Shown: positions 1 to 7,438 of the stretch, piece by piece
Layout of the letters: each line of letters opens with the position of its first letter
Numbering within the stretch: the stretch's first letter is position 1
Assembly: GCF_003481825.1 (NCBI RefSeq)
Contig: NZ_QULW01000002.1
Span: forward strand, 124,001 to 188,000
Reading direction: 5' to 3'
Origin: Clostridium sp. OM02-18AC
GTDB lineage: Bacteria > Bacillota > Clostridia > Lachnospirales > Lachnospiraceae
DNA: 64,000 nt
Program-made: the position numbers and the translations under genes
Notes under the pieces: model-generated
What the model saw: the letters and a program-made list of their open reading frames with translations, nothing else
The model's database searches: none
What the model was told of the DNA's origin: nothing

Positions 1-122
1 TCGTACAATGGTACGGGTCTTTTTGCCATTTTCATTCACCCTGTTACATTTTACAGTTCACCTTTCTTTTTGGATATGTCCACACAATTCATATCATTAG
101 GTTAAATACTTCCTGTTGTGTA
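1..122. other. Non-coding left edge
   Basis: I see no open reading frame with a ribosome site here. It lies upstream of the leader promoter and may be the tail of whatever precedes the window. A tetracycline-type resistance gene would not be unexpected to the left, but none is visible. Confidence 0.4.
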
Positions 123-151
123 TTGACAGTAGACTGATTTTCTGATAAAAT
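123..151 (+). promoter_or_regulatory. Consensus sigma-A promoter of the attenuated cassette
   Basis: TTGACA at 123-128 is separated by 17 bases from TAAAAT at 146-151. Transcription would start near 158, just before the leader peptide ribosome site at 164-171. This is one of the best promoters in the window and points at the KTR and methyltransferase genes. Confidence 0.75.
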
Positions 152-179
152 AAAATTTATGTAAAAGGAGGCGGCGTTT

Positions 180-206
180 ATGTTGCATAGCATGCGTATT
201 AGATAA
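180..206 (+). CDS. Short leader peptide MLHSMRIR
   Basis: An 8-codon frame beginning at an ATG 8 bases after a strong AAAAGGAGG site. It is directly followed by a stem-loop with a T-run. Short leader peptides placed before terminators are the known control device of ribosome-protection and rRNA-methylase resistance genes of the tet(M)/tet(W) and erm types, where ribosome stalling or slowing changes the fold of the transcript. The peptide sequence is seen directly; the attenuation role is inferred from layout. Confidence 0.6.
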   Translation: MLHSMRIR

Positions 207-261
207 GCATTGAAAAAAAGGATTTTCCCATTTTCAACATGGGCTTTTTTGTCATGCTTAT
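203..261 (+). terminator. Attenuator: intrinsic terminator nested in a longer stem
   Basis: CCCAT (227-231) pairs with ATGGG (239-243) and is followed by C and six T (245-250), a terminator shape. Around it, ATAAGCAT (203-210) pairs exactly with ATGCTTAT (254-261), and AGCAT (189-193) inside the leader frame can pair with ATGCT (269-273). The outer stem includes the leader stop codon, so a ribosome on the leader would change which structure forms. Confidence 0.55.
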
Positions 262-359
262 TTTGCGGATGCTATACAAAAAACTAACGACGTATAGATA
301 TAGTATAGACATAGTGCAAGCTATGCCTTAGTTTTGTTGTACTGCTCTGTGCATTATAA

Positions 360-402
360 ATGCAGGTCAATGCTCATGTTGAGGATTGACCTGCATTTTT
401 TT
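360..402 (+). terminator. Second terminator ahead of the KTR gene
   Basis: A perfect 12-base-pair stem (360-371 with 385-396) with a 13-base loop and a T-run at 396-402. It lies between the leader and the first structural gene, 26 bases before the ATG at 428, so transcripts from the promoter at 123 must pass two terminators. Together with the attenuator it suggests tight, inducible read-through. Confidence 0.7.
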
Positions 403-427
403 GTGTAAAAAGGACGAGTGAAATATA

Positions 428-613
428 ATGCTTAAAAAATATTGGATAAAATGTCCGATTTGTAACGGAAAGACGAGAGTTCAAGTATTTCATAATACTG
501 TATTAAAAGATTTTCCTCTTTTCTGCCCTAAATGCAAATTGACGCATATCATTGATGTAGAAAAATTAGAGATTGTAATCAAAAATACAGAAAAACAAAC
601 TTTTATTATTTAG
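428..613 (+). CDS. Cysteine-rich KTR domain protein
   Basis: A 61-residue protein with two CxxC pairs (CPIC near residue 9 and CPKC near residue 33) that would form one zinc ribbon. The composition and the early GKTRVQ stretch match the small cysteine-rich KTR proteins carried next to resistance genes on Tn916/Tn5397-like elements. Their function is unknown to me. It starts at an ATG behind AAGGACGAG and lies 16 bases before the methyltransferase gene, so the two are probably cotranscribed under the leader region. Confidence 0.85.
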   Translation: MLKKYWIKCPICNGKTRVQVFHNTVLKDFPLFCPKCKLTHIIDVEKLEIVIKNTEKQTFII

Positions 614-629
614 AAGAAAGGATATAAAA

Positions 630-1613
630 ATGAAACGTTTACCTAAATATACGCCTGCGGAAGTACGGAATGATCCATACGGATTTACTTACAAAGAAAT
701 GTCGGAAGTTATTGGCGAGAATGAAGCAAAAGCCTTATATGAAGAATTATATAAGCAATTACCACGCAAAAAAAATCTATCAATGTTGGTAAAAAATATT
801 TGCAAAAGCAGTGATACTGAAAAGTATGTTTACGAACTGAAAGACAACAAATACATTGAAACGGTTTTTATCAAGCGGCGAGATGGTGGAACTGTTTGCG
901 TGAGCACACAAGTCGGTTGTCCTGTTGGTTGTATTTTTTGTGAGTCCGGGCGAAATGGCTTTGTTCGTAATCTAACATCGTCAGAAATCGTACAACAGAT
1001 TATATTGTTGCGTCGAAAAGTAAACCGTATCGTTTTTATGGGTATGGGAGAGCCTTTATTCAATTATGACAACTTGATAAAAGCAATCCATATTCTCCGA
1101 GATAGATATGGGCTCAACTTTCCAACCGACGGCATTACCATATCAACAGTTGGTCCGGTCGATCAATTAAAAAAATTGCGCGAGGAACATCTTAAAATTC
1201 AGTTGACAATATCTTTACACGCAGCAACACAATCTGCAAGAAATCGTATTATTCCTCACATGCGCATATATGCTATTGAAGATGTTGTTAAGCAAGCCTT
1301 ATCCTATTCTGAAAGGCATAATCGCAAAATTGTCTTTGCGTATTTGCTTTTACCGGGTATAAATGACCGGCCCTCAGATGTAAGACAACTTGCAAAATGG
1401 TTTCGGGGCAAAAAAGTTATGATTAACGTGTTACAATACAACCCAACAAGCAATTCAAGAATTAAAGCACCACAGAAACGGGAAATAGTTGCATTCAAAC
1501 ATCAATTAGAGCAAGCAGGACTTGAAGTTACTATGAGAGTTTCTCATGGCAGAGAGATTAACGCGGCTTGTGGACAGTTAGCTAACACATATAATAAATT
1601 CAAAAAAAAATGA
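630..1613 (+). CDS. RlmN/Cfr-family radical SAM 23S rRNA methyltransferase
   Basis: A 327-residue radical SAM protein. The iron-sulfur motif is Cys97-x3-Cys101-x2-Cys104 (VGCPVGCIFC), followed by GMGEPLFNYDN and a C-terminal AACGQL with Cys314, the family's second catalytic cysteine. RlmN methylates A2503 of 23S rRNA at C2; Cfr methylates the same base at C8 and gives resistance to phenicols, lincosamides, oxazolidinones, pleuromutilins and streptogramin A. The post-cluster residues ESGRNG differ from the CATG usual in both. It is slightly short for either family. Mobile context, a leader attenuator and the KTR neighbour favour a resistance-type Cfr-like role over housekeeping RlmN, but sequence reading alone cannot settle which carbon is methylated. 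ATG 630 has a GAAAGGA site. Confidence 0.85.
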   Translation: MKRLPKYTPAEVRNDPYGFTYKEMSEVIGENEAKALYEELYKQLPRKKNLSMLVKNICKSSDTEKYVYELKDNKYIETVFIKRRDGGTVCVSTQVGCPVGCIFCESGRNGFVRNLTSSEIVQQIILLRRKVNRIVFMGMGEPLFNYDNLIKAIHILRDRYGLNFPTDGITISTVGPVDQLKKLREEHLKIQLTISLHAATQSARNRIIPHMRIYAIEDVVKQALSYSERHNRKIVFAYLLLPGINDRPSDVRQLAKWFRGKKVMINVLQYNPTSNSRIKAPQKREIVAFKHQLEQAGLEVTMRVSHGREINAACGQLANTYNKFKKK

Positions 1614-1641
1614 TTAAAAGTGCCAGACGCATAGACGCAGA

Positions 1642-1688
1642 GCCGATAACGCATTAGGTCAAAAAACCTATGTGTTATCGGCTTTTTT
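1642..1688 (+). terminator. Terminator after the rRNA methyltransferase
   Basis: GCCGATAAC (1642-1650) pairs with GTTATCGGC (1674-1682), with an inner TTAGGT/ACCTA stem, followed by six T. It closes the KTR-methyltransferase unit. Confidence 0.85.
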
Positions 1689-2086
1689 ATTTAATATTGC
1701 GCAAAAGCCGCTGTTCCCTATTATAGAATGGATTGCGGGTAGTGTATTAAAGTCGCCCTTTTTTAAGGATACGGCGGTATCGGGGAGGTATCGCCGTGTC
1801 CATTTTTATTTACTGTAACCCGCCTAATGCTTTGCGGTCAAAAAAAGCTATGCTCCGCAAGCGGGATATTCCGGCTATGAATGTGAACTGTCAATACATT
1901 TAGCTACTGCTTACATTTCCTTTGCGCCCGTCCGCGTCTTGCGGACGGGCGCATTTTGCTTTTTTCAACTTTTTTCTGAAAAGCGCACTCAAGAGCCATC
2001 TCCCGAACGGGTACGGAGCGAAAGGGGCAGAGAGGACAAGCCCTTAACTCCCGTCCTCTACTCCACGCGGGAAGGAGGTGAACTCT
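1689..2086 (+). other. Structured intergenic stretch before the sigma-like gene
   Basis: No gene is supported. It holds a perfect 12-base-pair hairpin with a 5-base loop (1924-1952, arms GCGCCCGTCCGC and its complement), followed by TTTTGCTTTTTT, which should act as a terminator. A weaker CGGCG/CGCCG hairpin lies near 1771-1795. The G+C content rises here relative to the methyltransferase gene, suggesting a join between two element modules. Confidence 0.55.
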
Positions 2087-2524
2087 ATGGAGCTATCTTC
2101 TTCCGACAAGGAAAGAATACAACATCAGTACGACGCATTAGCAAAGAAAACTTTGGTCGGCGAAGCGAAAAGCCACCGCCGCACTCTTGCGAAACGCGCA
2201 GCACGCGAAGTTACTTTTTCGGATTTGAGCGAAAGCGAACTCGCGCAGCTTTTCACAACGGACGAATACGAAAGCGATTATTTCCGTTTTCAAGTGTCCG
2301 GCTTTGATGTACTCGTCAAAAATGAACTGCTTGCCGAAGCCCTTAACGCTTTGCCCGAAAGGAAACGCGACATTATCCTTTTGTCCTACTTCTTGGATAT
2401 GAGCGACGCGGAAATTGGCGAACTGCTGAATGTTGTACGCACGACGGTTTTCCGGCACAGGAAATCCGCGCTTGCGAAAATCAAACAGTATTTGGAGGGA
2501 AAAGCAGATGATGAATACCGTTAG
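2087..2524 (+). CDS. Sigma-70-like factor of a conjugative-transposon type
   Basis: About 145 residues. The C-terminal half (ALNALPERKRDIILLSYFLD, then DAEIGELLNVVRTTVFRHRK) is a sigma region 4 helix-turn-helix; region 2 is not obvious. Such small sigma-like proteins (Tn916 orf7-like) are found in the regulatory block of integrative elements. I prefer ATG 2087, 9 bases after AAGGAGG (2072-2078); the upstream GTG at 2078 overlaps that site. Its end overlaps the next gene by 17 bases, so the pair is translationally coupled. Confidence 0.8.
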   Translation: MELSSSDKERIQHQYDALAKKTLVGEAKSHRRTLAKRAAREVTFSDLSESELAQLFTTDEYESDYFRFQVSGFDVLVKNELLAEALNALPERKRDIILLSYFLDMSDAEIGELLNVVRTTVFRHRKSALAKIKQYLEGKADDEYR

Positions 2525-2750
2525 GAAGTCTGAAAATCTGTTGCCGTTCCCTGTCATTTCCGCAGCGGCAAACGGCGACACAACCGCCATGTGCGCGATC
2601 TTGAAGCACTACGAGGGTTACATAGCGAAACTTTGTACCCGCACGCTGAAAGACGACGCGGGCAATACCTATTCCTATGTGGACGAGGAAATGCGTAACA
2701 GGCTGCAAGTGCGCCTTATTACCCGCACCCTTGCTTTTCATGTAGGATAA
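2508..2750 (+). CDS. Helix-turn-helix protein, Tn916 orf8-like
   Basis: An 80-residue protein starting MMNTVRKSENLLPFPVIS. The segment ISAAANGDTTAMCAILKHYE with a later YVDEEMRNRLQVRLI is typical of the small HTH proteins that follow the sigma-like gene in Tn916-family regulatory modules, where they take part in control of excision genes. ATG 2508 has a GGAGGGA site 7 bases upstream, inside the preceding gene. Function is by family resemblance only. Confidence 0.75.
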   Translation: MMNTVRKSENLLPFPVISAAANGDTTAMCAILKHYEGYIAKLCTRTLKDDAGNTYSYVDEEMRNRLQVRLITRTLAFHVG

Positions 2751-3208
2751 TCTTTTAGCCCATGCGGGGAGCGTGTCCCCTTTCCACGCTTCCCGTTATG
2801 GGCTATTTGTCGTTCCGCAAAAGCATATCCGCTGTTGATGTGCTTTTGCAGGCCGACAAAGCCTATTGTTCTTTGACAAAGAAAGCGGCCTTTGGTGCGC
2901 AGCATAACAGGCAAACGGGTACATTCCGTCTGTACCGAGCCAGTCGGCGGGTACGCCATGACAGCTTTTCCCCATAGGGGAAAAGCCGAGCGAGAACTAC
3001 CGCGCCGTAAAACAGGTTTAGCAGCTTGTGGGCGACGACATACAAGGCGGCACAATGATACTCCCGCGTTGAACACCCTCAAAGTATTGCGCGGCGCACC
3101 CATAAGCATGGGCCGGGGTGAAACTCCCGTGAGGTTGCAGCTAACAACCGCCCGTTTTTGCCTTTTGACGAATATAGTTTATCCATACAGGAAAAGGAGG
3201 TTTTTCTA
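2751..3208 (+). other. 458-base non-coding segment with many foldable stems
   Basis: No frame here has a proper ribosome site. An imperfect stem of about 19 pairs joins 2758-2776 to 2793-2812 (TAGCCCAT...ATGGGCTA at the ends). Further hairpins occur near 2973-2990 (CCCCTATGGGG-like) and 3112-3135 (CGGG/CCCG), and GTTG/CAAC lies near 3133-3150. The density of stems, with no coding signal, suggests a structured RNA or recombination-related site between the regulatory module and TnpW. Confidence 0.4.
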
Positions 3209-3382
3209 ATGGATAAAAAACAGACAATTACAACCGAACGCAAAATAGGGAAAATCACCTATCTTGTTCAAGCGTTGCCGAGTGAAAAGGCAACCGATAC
3301 AATCCATAAAAAGATTGAGAAACTCATTGTAAAGGATTTGCAGAAAAAGCCCGGAAATCCGGGATTTTTAGCGTCCGAGTAG
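3209..3382 (+). CDS. TnpW family transposon protein
   Basis: A 57-residue protein, TTERKIGKITYLVQALPSEK with KIEKLIVKDLQ in its second half. This matches the TnpW-type proteins placed immediately before large serine recombinases in Tn4451-like and related mobilizable elements. Role unknown; an accessory in transposition is only supposed from its constant position. ATG 3209 lies 8 bases behind AAAAGGAGG. The recombinase gene follows after 77 bases. Confidence 0.8.
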   Translation: MDKKQTITTERKIGKITYLVQALPSEKATDTIHKKIEKLIVKDLQKKPGNPGFLASE

Positions 3383-3402
3383 TGCATTAGGCGGCGGGAT
3401 AT

Positions 3403-3429
3403 GGTATAATGATAGCAACACATTATACC
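3403..3429 (+). promoter_or_regulatory. Inverted repeat covering the recombinase -10 box
   Basis: GGTATAATG (3403-3411) and CATTATACC (3421-3429) are perfect 9-base arms. The first arm contains a TATAAT at 3405-3410, so a protein bound to this dyad would cover the promoter of the serine recombinase. No good -35 box is visible. Alternatively the dyad belongs to a recombination site. Confidence 0.45.
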
Positions 3430-3459
3430 TGTTTATTCGGCTGTCGGAAAGGAGGACTA

Positions 3460-5133
3460 ATGTTACAGTCGAATAAAATCACCGCCCTTTACTGCCGTTT
3501 AAGTCAAGAGGATATGCAAGCCGGAGAAAGCGGAAGCATACAGCACCAAAAAATGATACTTCAACGCTATGCGGACGAACACCATTTTTTGAACACAAAG
3601 TTTTTTGTGGACGACGGATTTTCCGGCGTGAGTTTTGAGCGCGAGGGGCTGCAAGCGATGTTGCAGGAAGTGGAAGCCGGACGAGTGGCGACGGTCATTA
3701 CCAAAGACCTTTCCCGTCTTGGCAGAAACTATCTGAAAACGGGCGAACTCATAGAGATTGTATTTCCCGAAAACGGAGTACGCTATATCGCGATCAACGA
3801 CGGAGTTGACACAGCGCGGGAGGATAACGAGTTTACCCCCTTGCGGAACTGGTTTAACGAGTTTTACGCCCGCGACACAAGCAAGAAAATCCGCGCAGTT
3901 AAACAGGCACAGGCGCAAAAAGGCGAGCGCGTCAACGGGGAATATCCATACGGCTATATCCCAGACCCGAACAACCGCCACCACCTTATACCCGACCCGG
4001 AAACCGCGCCGATTGTCAAACAGGTTTTCGCTATGTTTGTTAGCGGCGTGCGTATGTGCGAAATCCAAAAATGGCTTGCGGAAAACAAAGTCTTGACGAT
4101 TGGAGCGTTGCGCTATCAGCGTACAGGACAGGCGCGGTATCAGCGGGCAATGATCGCCCCCTATACTTGGCCGGACAAAACGCTCTATGACATATTAGCA
4201 AGGCAGGAATATTTAGGGCATACCATAACCGCGAAAACTCACAAGGTATCCTACAAGTCGAAAAAGACCCGGAAGAACGAAGAAGAACAACGCTATTTCT
4301 TCCCAAACACCCATGAGCCGCTTGTTGACGAGGAAACCTTTGAACTTGCGCAAAAGCGGATTGCTACCCGCCACCGCCCGACAAAAGCAGCGGAGATTGA
4401 TATTTTTTCCGGCTTGCTGTTTTGCGCTGGTTGCAGACATAAGATGTATTACCAACAGGGCGTAAATATCGAGCCGCGCAAGTTTTCCTATTCTTGCGGC
4501 GCATGGCGCAACAGGGCAAGGACAGGCAGCGAGTGTACCTCTCATTATATCCGCAAAAACGTACTTCTTGATTTAGTGCTGGAAGATATGCGGCGGGTTT
4601 TGCGGTATGTTAAGGAACACGAACAGGACTTTATCTGTAAAGCTACCGAGTACGGCGACATGGAAGCGAGAAAGGCATTAGCGCAGCAGCAAAAGGAACT
4701 TTTCAAAGCACAGGCGCGTATGACCGAACTTGACACGCTTTTCCGCAAGCTGTATGAGGACAACGCATTAGGCAGACTGACAGATGAACGGTTTGTGTTT
4801 CTAACTTCCGGCTATGAGGACGAAAAGAAATCCCTTGCCGCAAGGATAGACGAGTTACAACAGCAGATCGCAACCGTTACCGAGCGAAAAAGGGATATAT
4901 CAAGGTTTATTCAGATTGTCGGGAAATACAGCGACATACAGGAATTGACCTATGAAAACGTCCATGAGTTTATCGACCGTATTTTGATACATGAATTAGA
5001 CCGGGAAACCAACACCCGGAAAATCGAAATCCATTATAGCTTTGTCGGACAGGTTGATACCGAGCAGGAGCCGACGCAAGTTGTCAACCATGACCGCCGC
5101 AACATGGTAGATGTAAAAAGTATCGCTATCTAA
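3460..5133 (+). CDS. Large serine recombinase (TnpX-like), complete
   Basis: A 557-residue recombinase from ATG 3460 with GGAGG at 3451. The N-terminal resolvase domain has ALYCRLSQEDM with catalytic Ser15, and ITKDLSRLGRNY near residues 80-91. A recombinase domain (GEYPYGYIPDP onward), a zinc-ribbon region with CAGC and a long coiled-coil tail follow, as in large serine transposon recombinases. These enzymes cut, exchange and religate DNA through a serine-DNA link to insert and excise circular elements. It is shorter than Tn4451 TnpX (about 700 residues). It is the last gene of its element, and the element end should lie a few bases after its stop, where resident recombinase coding sequence resumes on the other strand. 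Confidence 0.92.
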   Translation: MLQSNKITALYCRLSQEDMQAGESGSIQHQKMILQRYADEHHFLNTKFFVDDGFSGVSFEREGLQAMLQEVEAGRVATVITKDLSRLGRNYLKTGELIEIVFPENGVRYIAINDGVDTAREDNEFTPLRNWFNEFYARDTSKKIRAVKQAQAQKGERVNGEYPYGYIPDPNNRHHLIPDPETAPIVKQVFAMFVSGVRMCEIQKWLAENKVLTIGALRYQRTGQARYQRAMIAPYTWPDKTLYDILARQEYLGHTITAKTHKVSYKSKKTRKNEEEQRYFFPNTHEPLVDEETFELAQKRIATRHRPTKAAEIDIFSGLLFCAGCRHKMYYQQGVNIEPRKFSYSCGAWRNRARTGSECTSHYIRKNVLLDLVLEDMRRVLRYVKEHEQDFICKATEYGDMEARKALAQQQKELFKAQARMTELDTLFRKLYEDNALGRLTDERFVFLTSGYEDEKKSLAARIDELQQQIATVTERKRDISRFIQIVGKYSDIQELTYENVHEFIDRILIHELDRETNTRKIEIHYSFVGQVDTEQEPTQVVNHDRRNMVDVKSIAI

Positions 5134-5135
5134 CC

Positions 5136-5320
5136 CCAGCAAAATTCGTACCCGTATAGCCGTCGTCCACATAGAATTTCGGGTTAGGGAAACCGTGTTC
5201 CTTTGCGTACTTCATCAGATATTCTTTCTGGTTTACAATGCTGTTGCTCTCGCCTTCCCGTCCGTCGTCCTGGCTTAAACGGCAGTACAAGGCGGTAAAT
5301 TTTTCCTGCTGTCTTTTCAT
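5136..5320 (-). pseudogene. 5' fragment of a second large serine recombinase, split by insertion
   Basis: On the minus strand ATG 5320 (behind GGAGAACC) opens a frame with FTALYCRLSQDDGREGESNS, and VDDGYTGTNF near its end, a normal serine recombinase N-terminus. After about 58 residues the similarity stops and the frame ends at once. The break falls exactly beside the end of the plus-strand element. The remaining roughly 500 codons are not present between here and position 1, so they should lie left of the window on the far side of the inserted element. Confidence 0.8.
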
Positions 5321-5428
5321 AAGGTTCTCCTTTCCGACAGCAGACACGGTATTGTGAAGTGTAGGTACAGTGTACCATACCTGTCCTCAAACTTCAACGC
5401 TTTAAAGCGGTAATTCTTCTGCGGTCTG

Positions 5429-5731
5429 CTATGCTCCGTCATCGCCACTCCAATCCCCGTCATTATAACATTCATATCCCTGCATGCCACGCATAAAAAT
5501 ATCCGTAAGCTTGGAAAGCAAATCCCGCCCGTCCTTTCGGAAATGGGCGTCGACGGTGTATTCCGTGCCGCCGATTTTCTCGGTAAAGCTCATCTGCTCT
5601 GGAACACGGACAAGGGGAGTGACGTTTTGGACGGGCGGCAGAGGGGGATATACTTTATCGGGATTTACCATAGGGGCGTCCCTGTATTCCTCCATGATTG
5701 CCTGTATTTCTTCTTCGGACTTTCTGCTCAT
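5429..5731 (-). CDS. TnpW-like small transposon protein
   Basis: A 100-residue protein. Its C-terminal half (FTEKIGGTEYTVDAHFRKDG) has the same pattern as the TnpW protein at 3209 (TTERKIGKITYLVQ), and the N-terminal half is proline-rich. Its ATG overlaps the relaxase stop codon by 4 bases (ATGA), so the two are cotranslated. It lies between the relaxase and the split recombinase, the usual gene order of TnpX-type mobilizable elements. Confidence 0.72.
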   Translation of the reverse strand: MSRKSEEEIQAIMEEYRDAPMVNPDKVYPPLPPVQNVTPLVRVPEQMSFTEKIGGTEYTVDAHFRKDGRDLLSKLTDIFMRGMQGYECYNDGDWSGDDGA

Positions 5732-7092
5732 CGCAATGATTCCTCCCTCCTGCGGTCTGTTTTGCCTGCCCTCCCGTTCTGGTTTGAACGCTGTTTTTCA
5801 GCCGTATCGTGGATTTGGTTTAAACAATCATCAATGTGGGCAGAGCGTTTTTCAATTCCATCCGCATATTTCAGCCGCTTTCGCAGTTCTGTTATCTGCT
5901 CCGTCACTCCGTTTTTTTCTTCTCGGAGCGTTTCTTTCTCGGCGGGTGAAGCACGCCGTATCTTATTCTGCAAGTGCCGCCGATAGTCGGTAAGCATGTC
6001 CATTTCCGTCTGGTTTTTCTCCCTGTCGGCGTGCAAATCGGAGAGGGTGGAGATGTCATGCTCTGACATATAGCGTACCTGTGCGGTAATCTCGTCCAGT
6101 TTCCGAAGCTCCTCTTTCATCAGCGGGCTTGTCGGCTTGTAGTCCGTGCCTTTCGGGAATATCCCCAACTGATAGCACCAGTAATAATACAACGCTAAGA
6201 TTCCCGTGGTTTTCTGGTGCGGTTTCCAAGCCTTTTTATATTCCTCTGGCATATGGGGAGAGTAGGAAATCCTCGCTTTATAGTTCCCGTACCTTGCCCT
6301 TGTGCCTAAATGTGAGCGGATAAAATCGGGCGTTAAGCGTTCATCAAGCGTATCTAATCTTGTAAAATGCTTATACTGCGGCAGCTTCATCTTCCAATGC
6401 CCGCCCGAAAAATCAACCTCGTAGCCTTTGTCGGTAAGGTATCTCATCATGTGCGGAATATCCCGACTGCCGCTGATTGCCTCCGCCAAATCTTCCAGAT
6501 AGACGTTGTAGCGTGTCGGCTTGCCGCTCTTTTCATCCAGATACAGCGGTCTTGAAGGGGCTTTCTTCGGGTTCTCAATCACCGATAATCCGTACTCTCT
6601 GCACAAGCGGTCTGACGTTTCCCTTAGCCGTTTCTGCTCCGATTTTGAGTAATTATATTTGCTCCCATCCAGATAGGAAACGGAGTTGAAGCAGAAGTGG
6701 TTGTGGAGATGCCCCCTGTCAAGGTGGGTGGCAACGATTATCTGGTACTTGTCGCCCCACATCTCCCTTGCCAGTTTCAAGCCGATTTCGTGGCATTGTT
6801 CGGGCGTTACCTCGTCTGGCTTGAAGCTCTGGTAGCCGTGCCAAGCGATATACCCGCCTGTCTTCTGGTACTGCTTTTTCGTCAGAATCATCTGCTGTAA
6901 CGCTGTTTCTTTTAAACAGTTGATGGCGGAAACAAACTCTCCATTGTCCGTTTTCTCTGGATTTTTCACATAGGAGAACACGTCAAAGAAGTCCTGCATC
7001 TCCTTATTCGGCACGGTCTTTTCTGGATTTTCCACATAAGAAATCAGGTCTTTCAACCGTCCTTCGATGTGCCAGAGGCTCGTTGCCGCCAT
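5728..7092 (-). CDS. Relaxase / mobilization nuclease
   Basis: A 454-residue relaxase of the MOBP-like group. The metal-binding signature HLDRGHLHNHF lies at residues 123-133 and supplies the three histidines that hold the catalytic metal; the nicking residue would be a tyrosine near the N-terminus. The family nicks one strand at oriT and carries it to the recipient using a conjugation machine supplied by another element. The C-terminal third (about 330-450) is charged and helical, probably coiled coil. An odd internal echo is present: YVENPEKT at about 19-26 and YVKNPEKT at 41-48. MobC lies directly upstream with a 1-base gap. Confidence 0.9.
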   Translation of the reverse strand: MAATSLWHIEGRLKDLISYVENPEKTVPNKEMQDFFDVFSYVKNPEKTDNGEFVSAINCLKETALQQMILTKKQYQKTGGYIAWHGYQSFKPDEVTPEQCHEIGLKLAREMWGDKYQIIVATHLDRGHLHNHFCFNSVSYLDGSKYNYSKSEQKRLRETSDRLCREYGLSVIENPKKAPSRPLYLDEKSGKPTRYNVYLEDLAEAISGSRDIPHMMRYLTDKGYEVDFSGGHWKMKLPQYKHFTRLDTLDERLTPDFIRSHLGTRARYGNYKARISYSPHMPEEYKKAWKPHQKTTGILALYYYWCYQLGIFPKGTDYKPTSPLMKEELRKLDEITAQVRYMSEHDISTLSDLHADREKNQTEMDMLTDYRRHLQNKIRRASPAEKETLREEKNGVTEQITELRKRLKYADGIEKRSAHIDDCLNQIHDTAEKQRSNQNGRAGKTDRRREESLR

Positions 7093-7093
7093 A

Positions 7094-7438
7094 TCAGACT
7101 ACCCCTTTCCCTGCATATTTTTCCATATCAAACGGTTGTGGCATAGTAAATCTCTGCTGCAAATCCATCACTAACTGCTCAATCTCCTTACAGATTTCAG
7201 CGGCGGCAGGATAGAAAGGGACGCATTTTCTGAAAGCATCATGCACTTCATAGAGCTTGCCTAGCAGTTCCCAAAACTCGGTTTGCGGCATTGGCTGTGG
7301 GGCATTTCCCCTGCATAACTGACGCATAAATTCTGCTGCGGACAGACCGCAGGCGGATGAATACTGCTTTAATTTTTCATGTTCTTCTTCGCTCAATCTA
7401 AAAGTAATGCATACTTTTTCTGATTTTTCTCTACTCAT
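7094..7438 (-). CDS. MobC-like relaxosome accessory protein
   Basis: A 114-residue protein with a ribbon-helix-helix-like N-terminus (VCITFRLSEEEHEKLKQYS) and a following helix AAEFMRQLCRG. MobC-type proteins bind and open the oriT so that the relaxase can nick. Position fits: it is the first gene of the mob operon, transcribed away from a hairpin-rich candidate oriT immediately upstream. Confidence 0.8.
   Translation of the reverse strand: MSREKSEKVCITFRLSEEEHEKLKQYSSACGLSAAEFMRQLCRGNAPQPMPQTEFWELLGKLYEVHDAFRKCVPFYPAAAEICKEIEQLVMDLQQRFTMPQPFDMEKYAGKGVV

Noticed and set aside
1..430. tet(M)-type resistance gene expected from the leader
   Set aside because: No ribosome-protection protein is encoded; the leader is followed by the KTR and RlmN/Cfr-like genes only.
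1939..2307. 122-residue plus-strand frame ahead of the sigma-like gene
   Set aside because: It begins inside a GC-rich terminator hairpin and overlaps the sigma-like gene in another frame; the sigma-like reading has the ribosome site and domain.
5543..5993. Plus-strand frames of 147 and 169 residues over the mob region
   Set aside because: Antisense to the relaxase C-terminus and the TnpW-like gene, whose minus-strand reading has family motifs and coupled start/stop codons.
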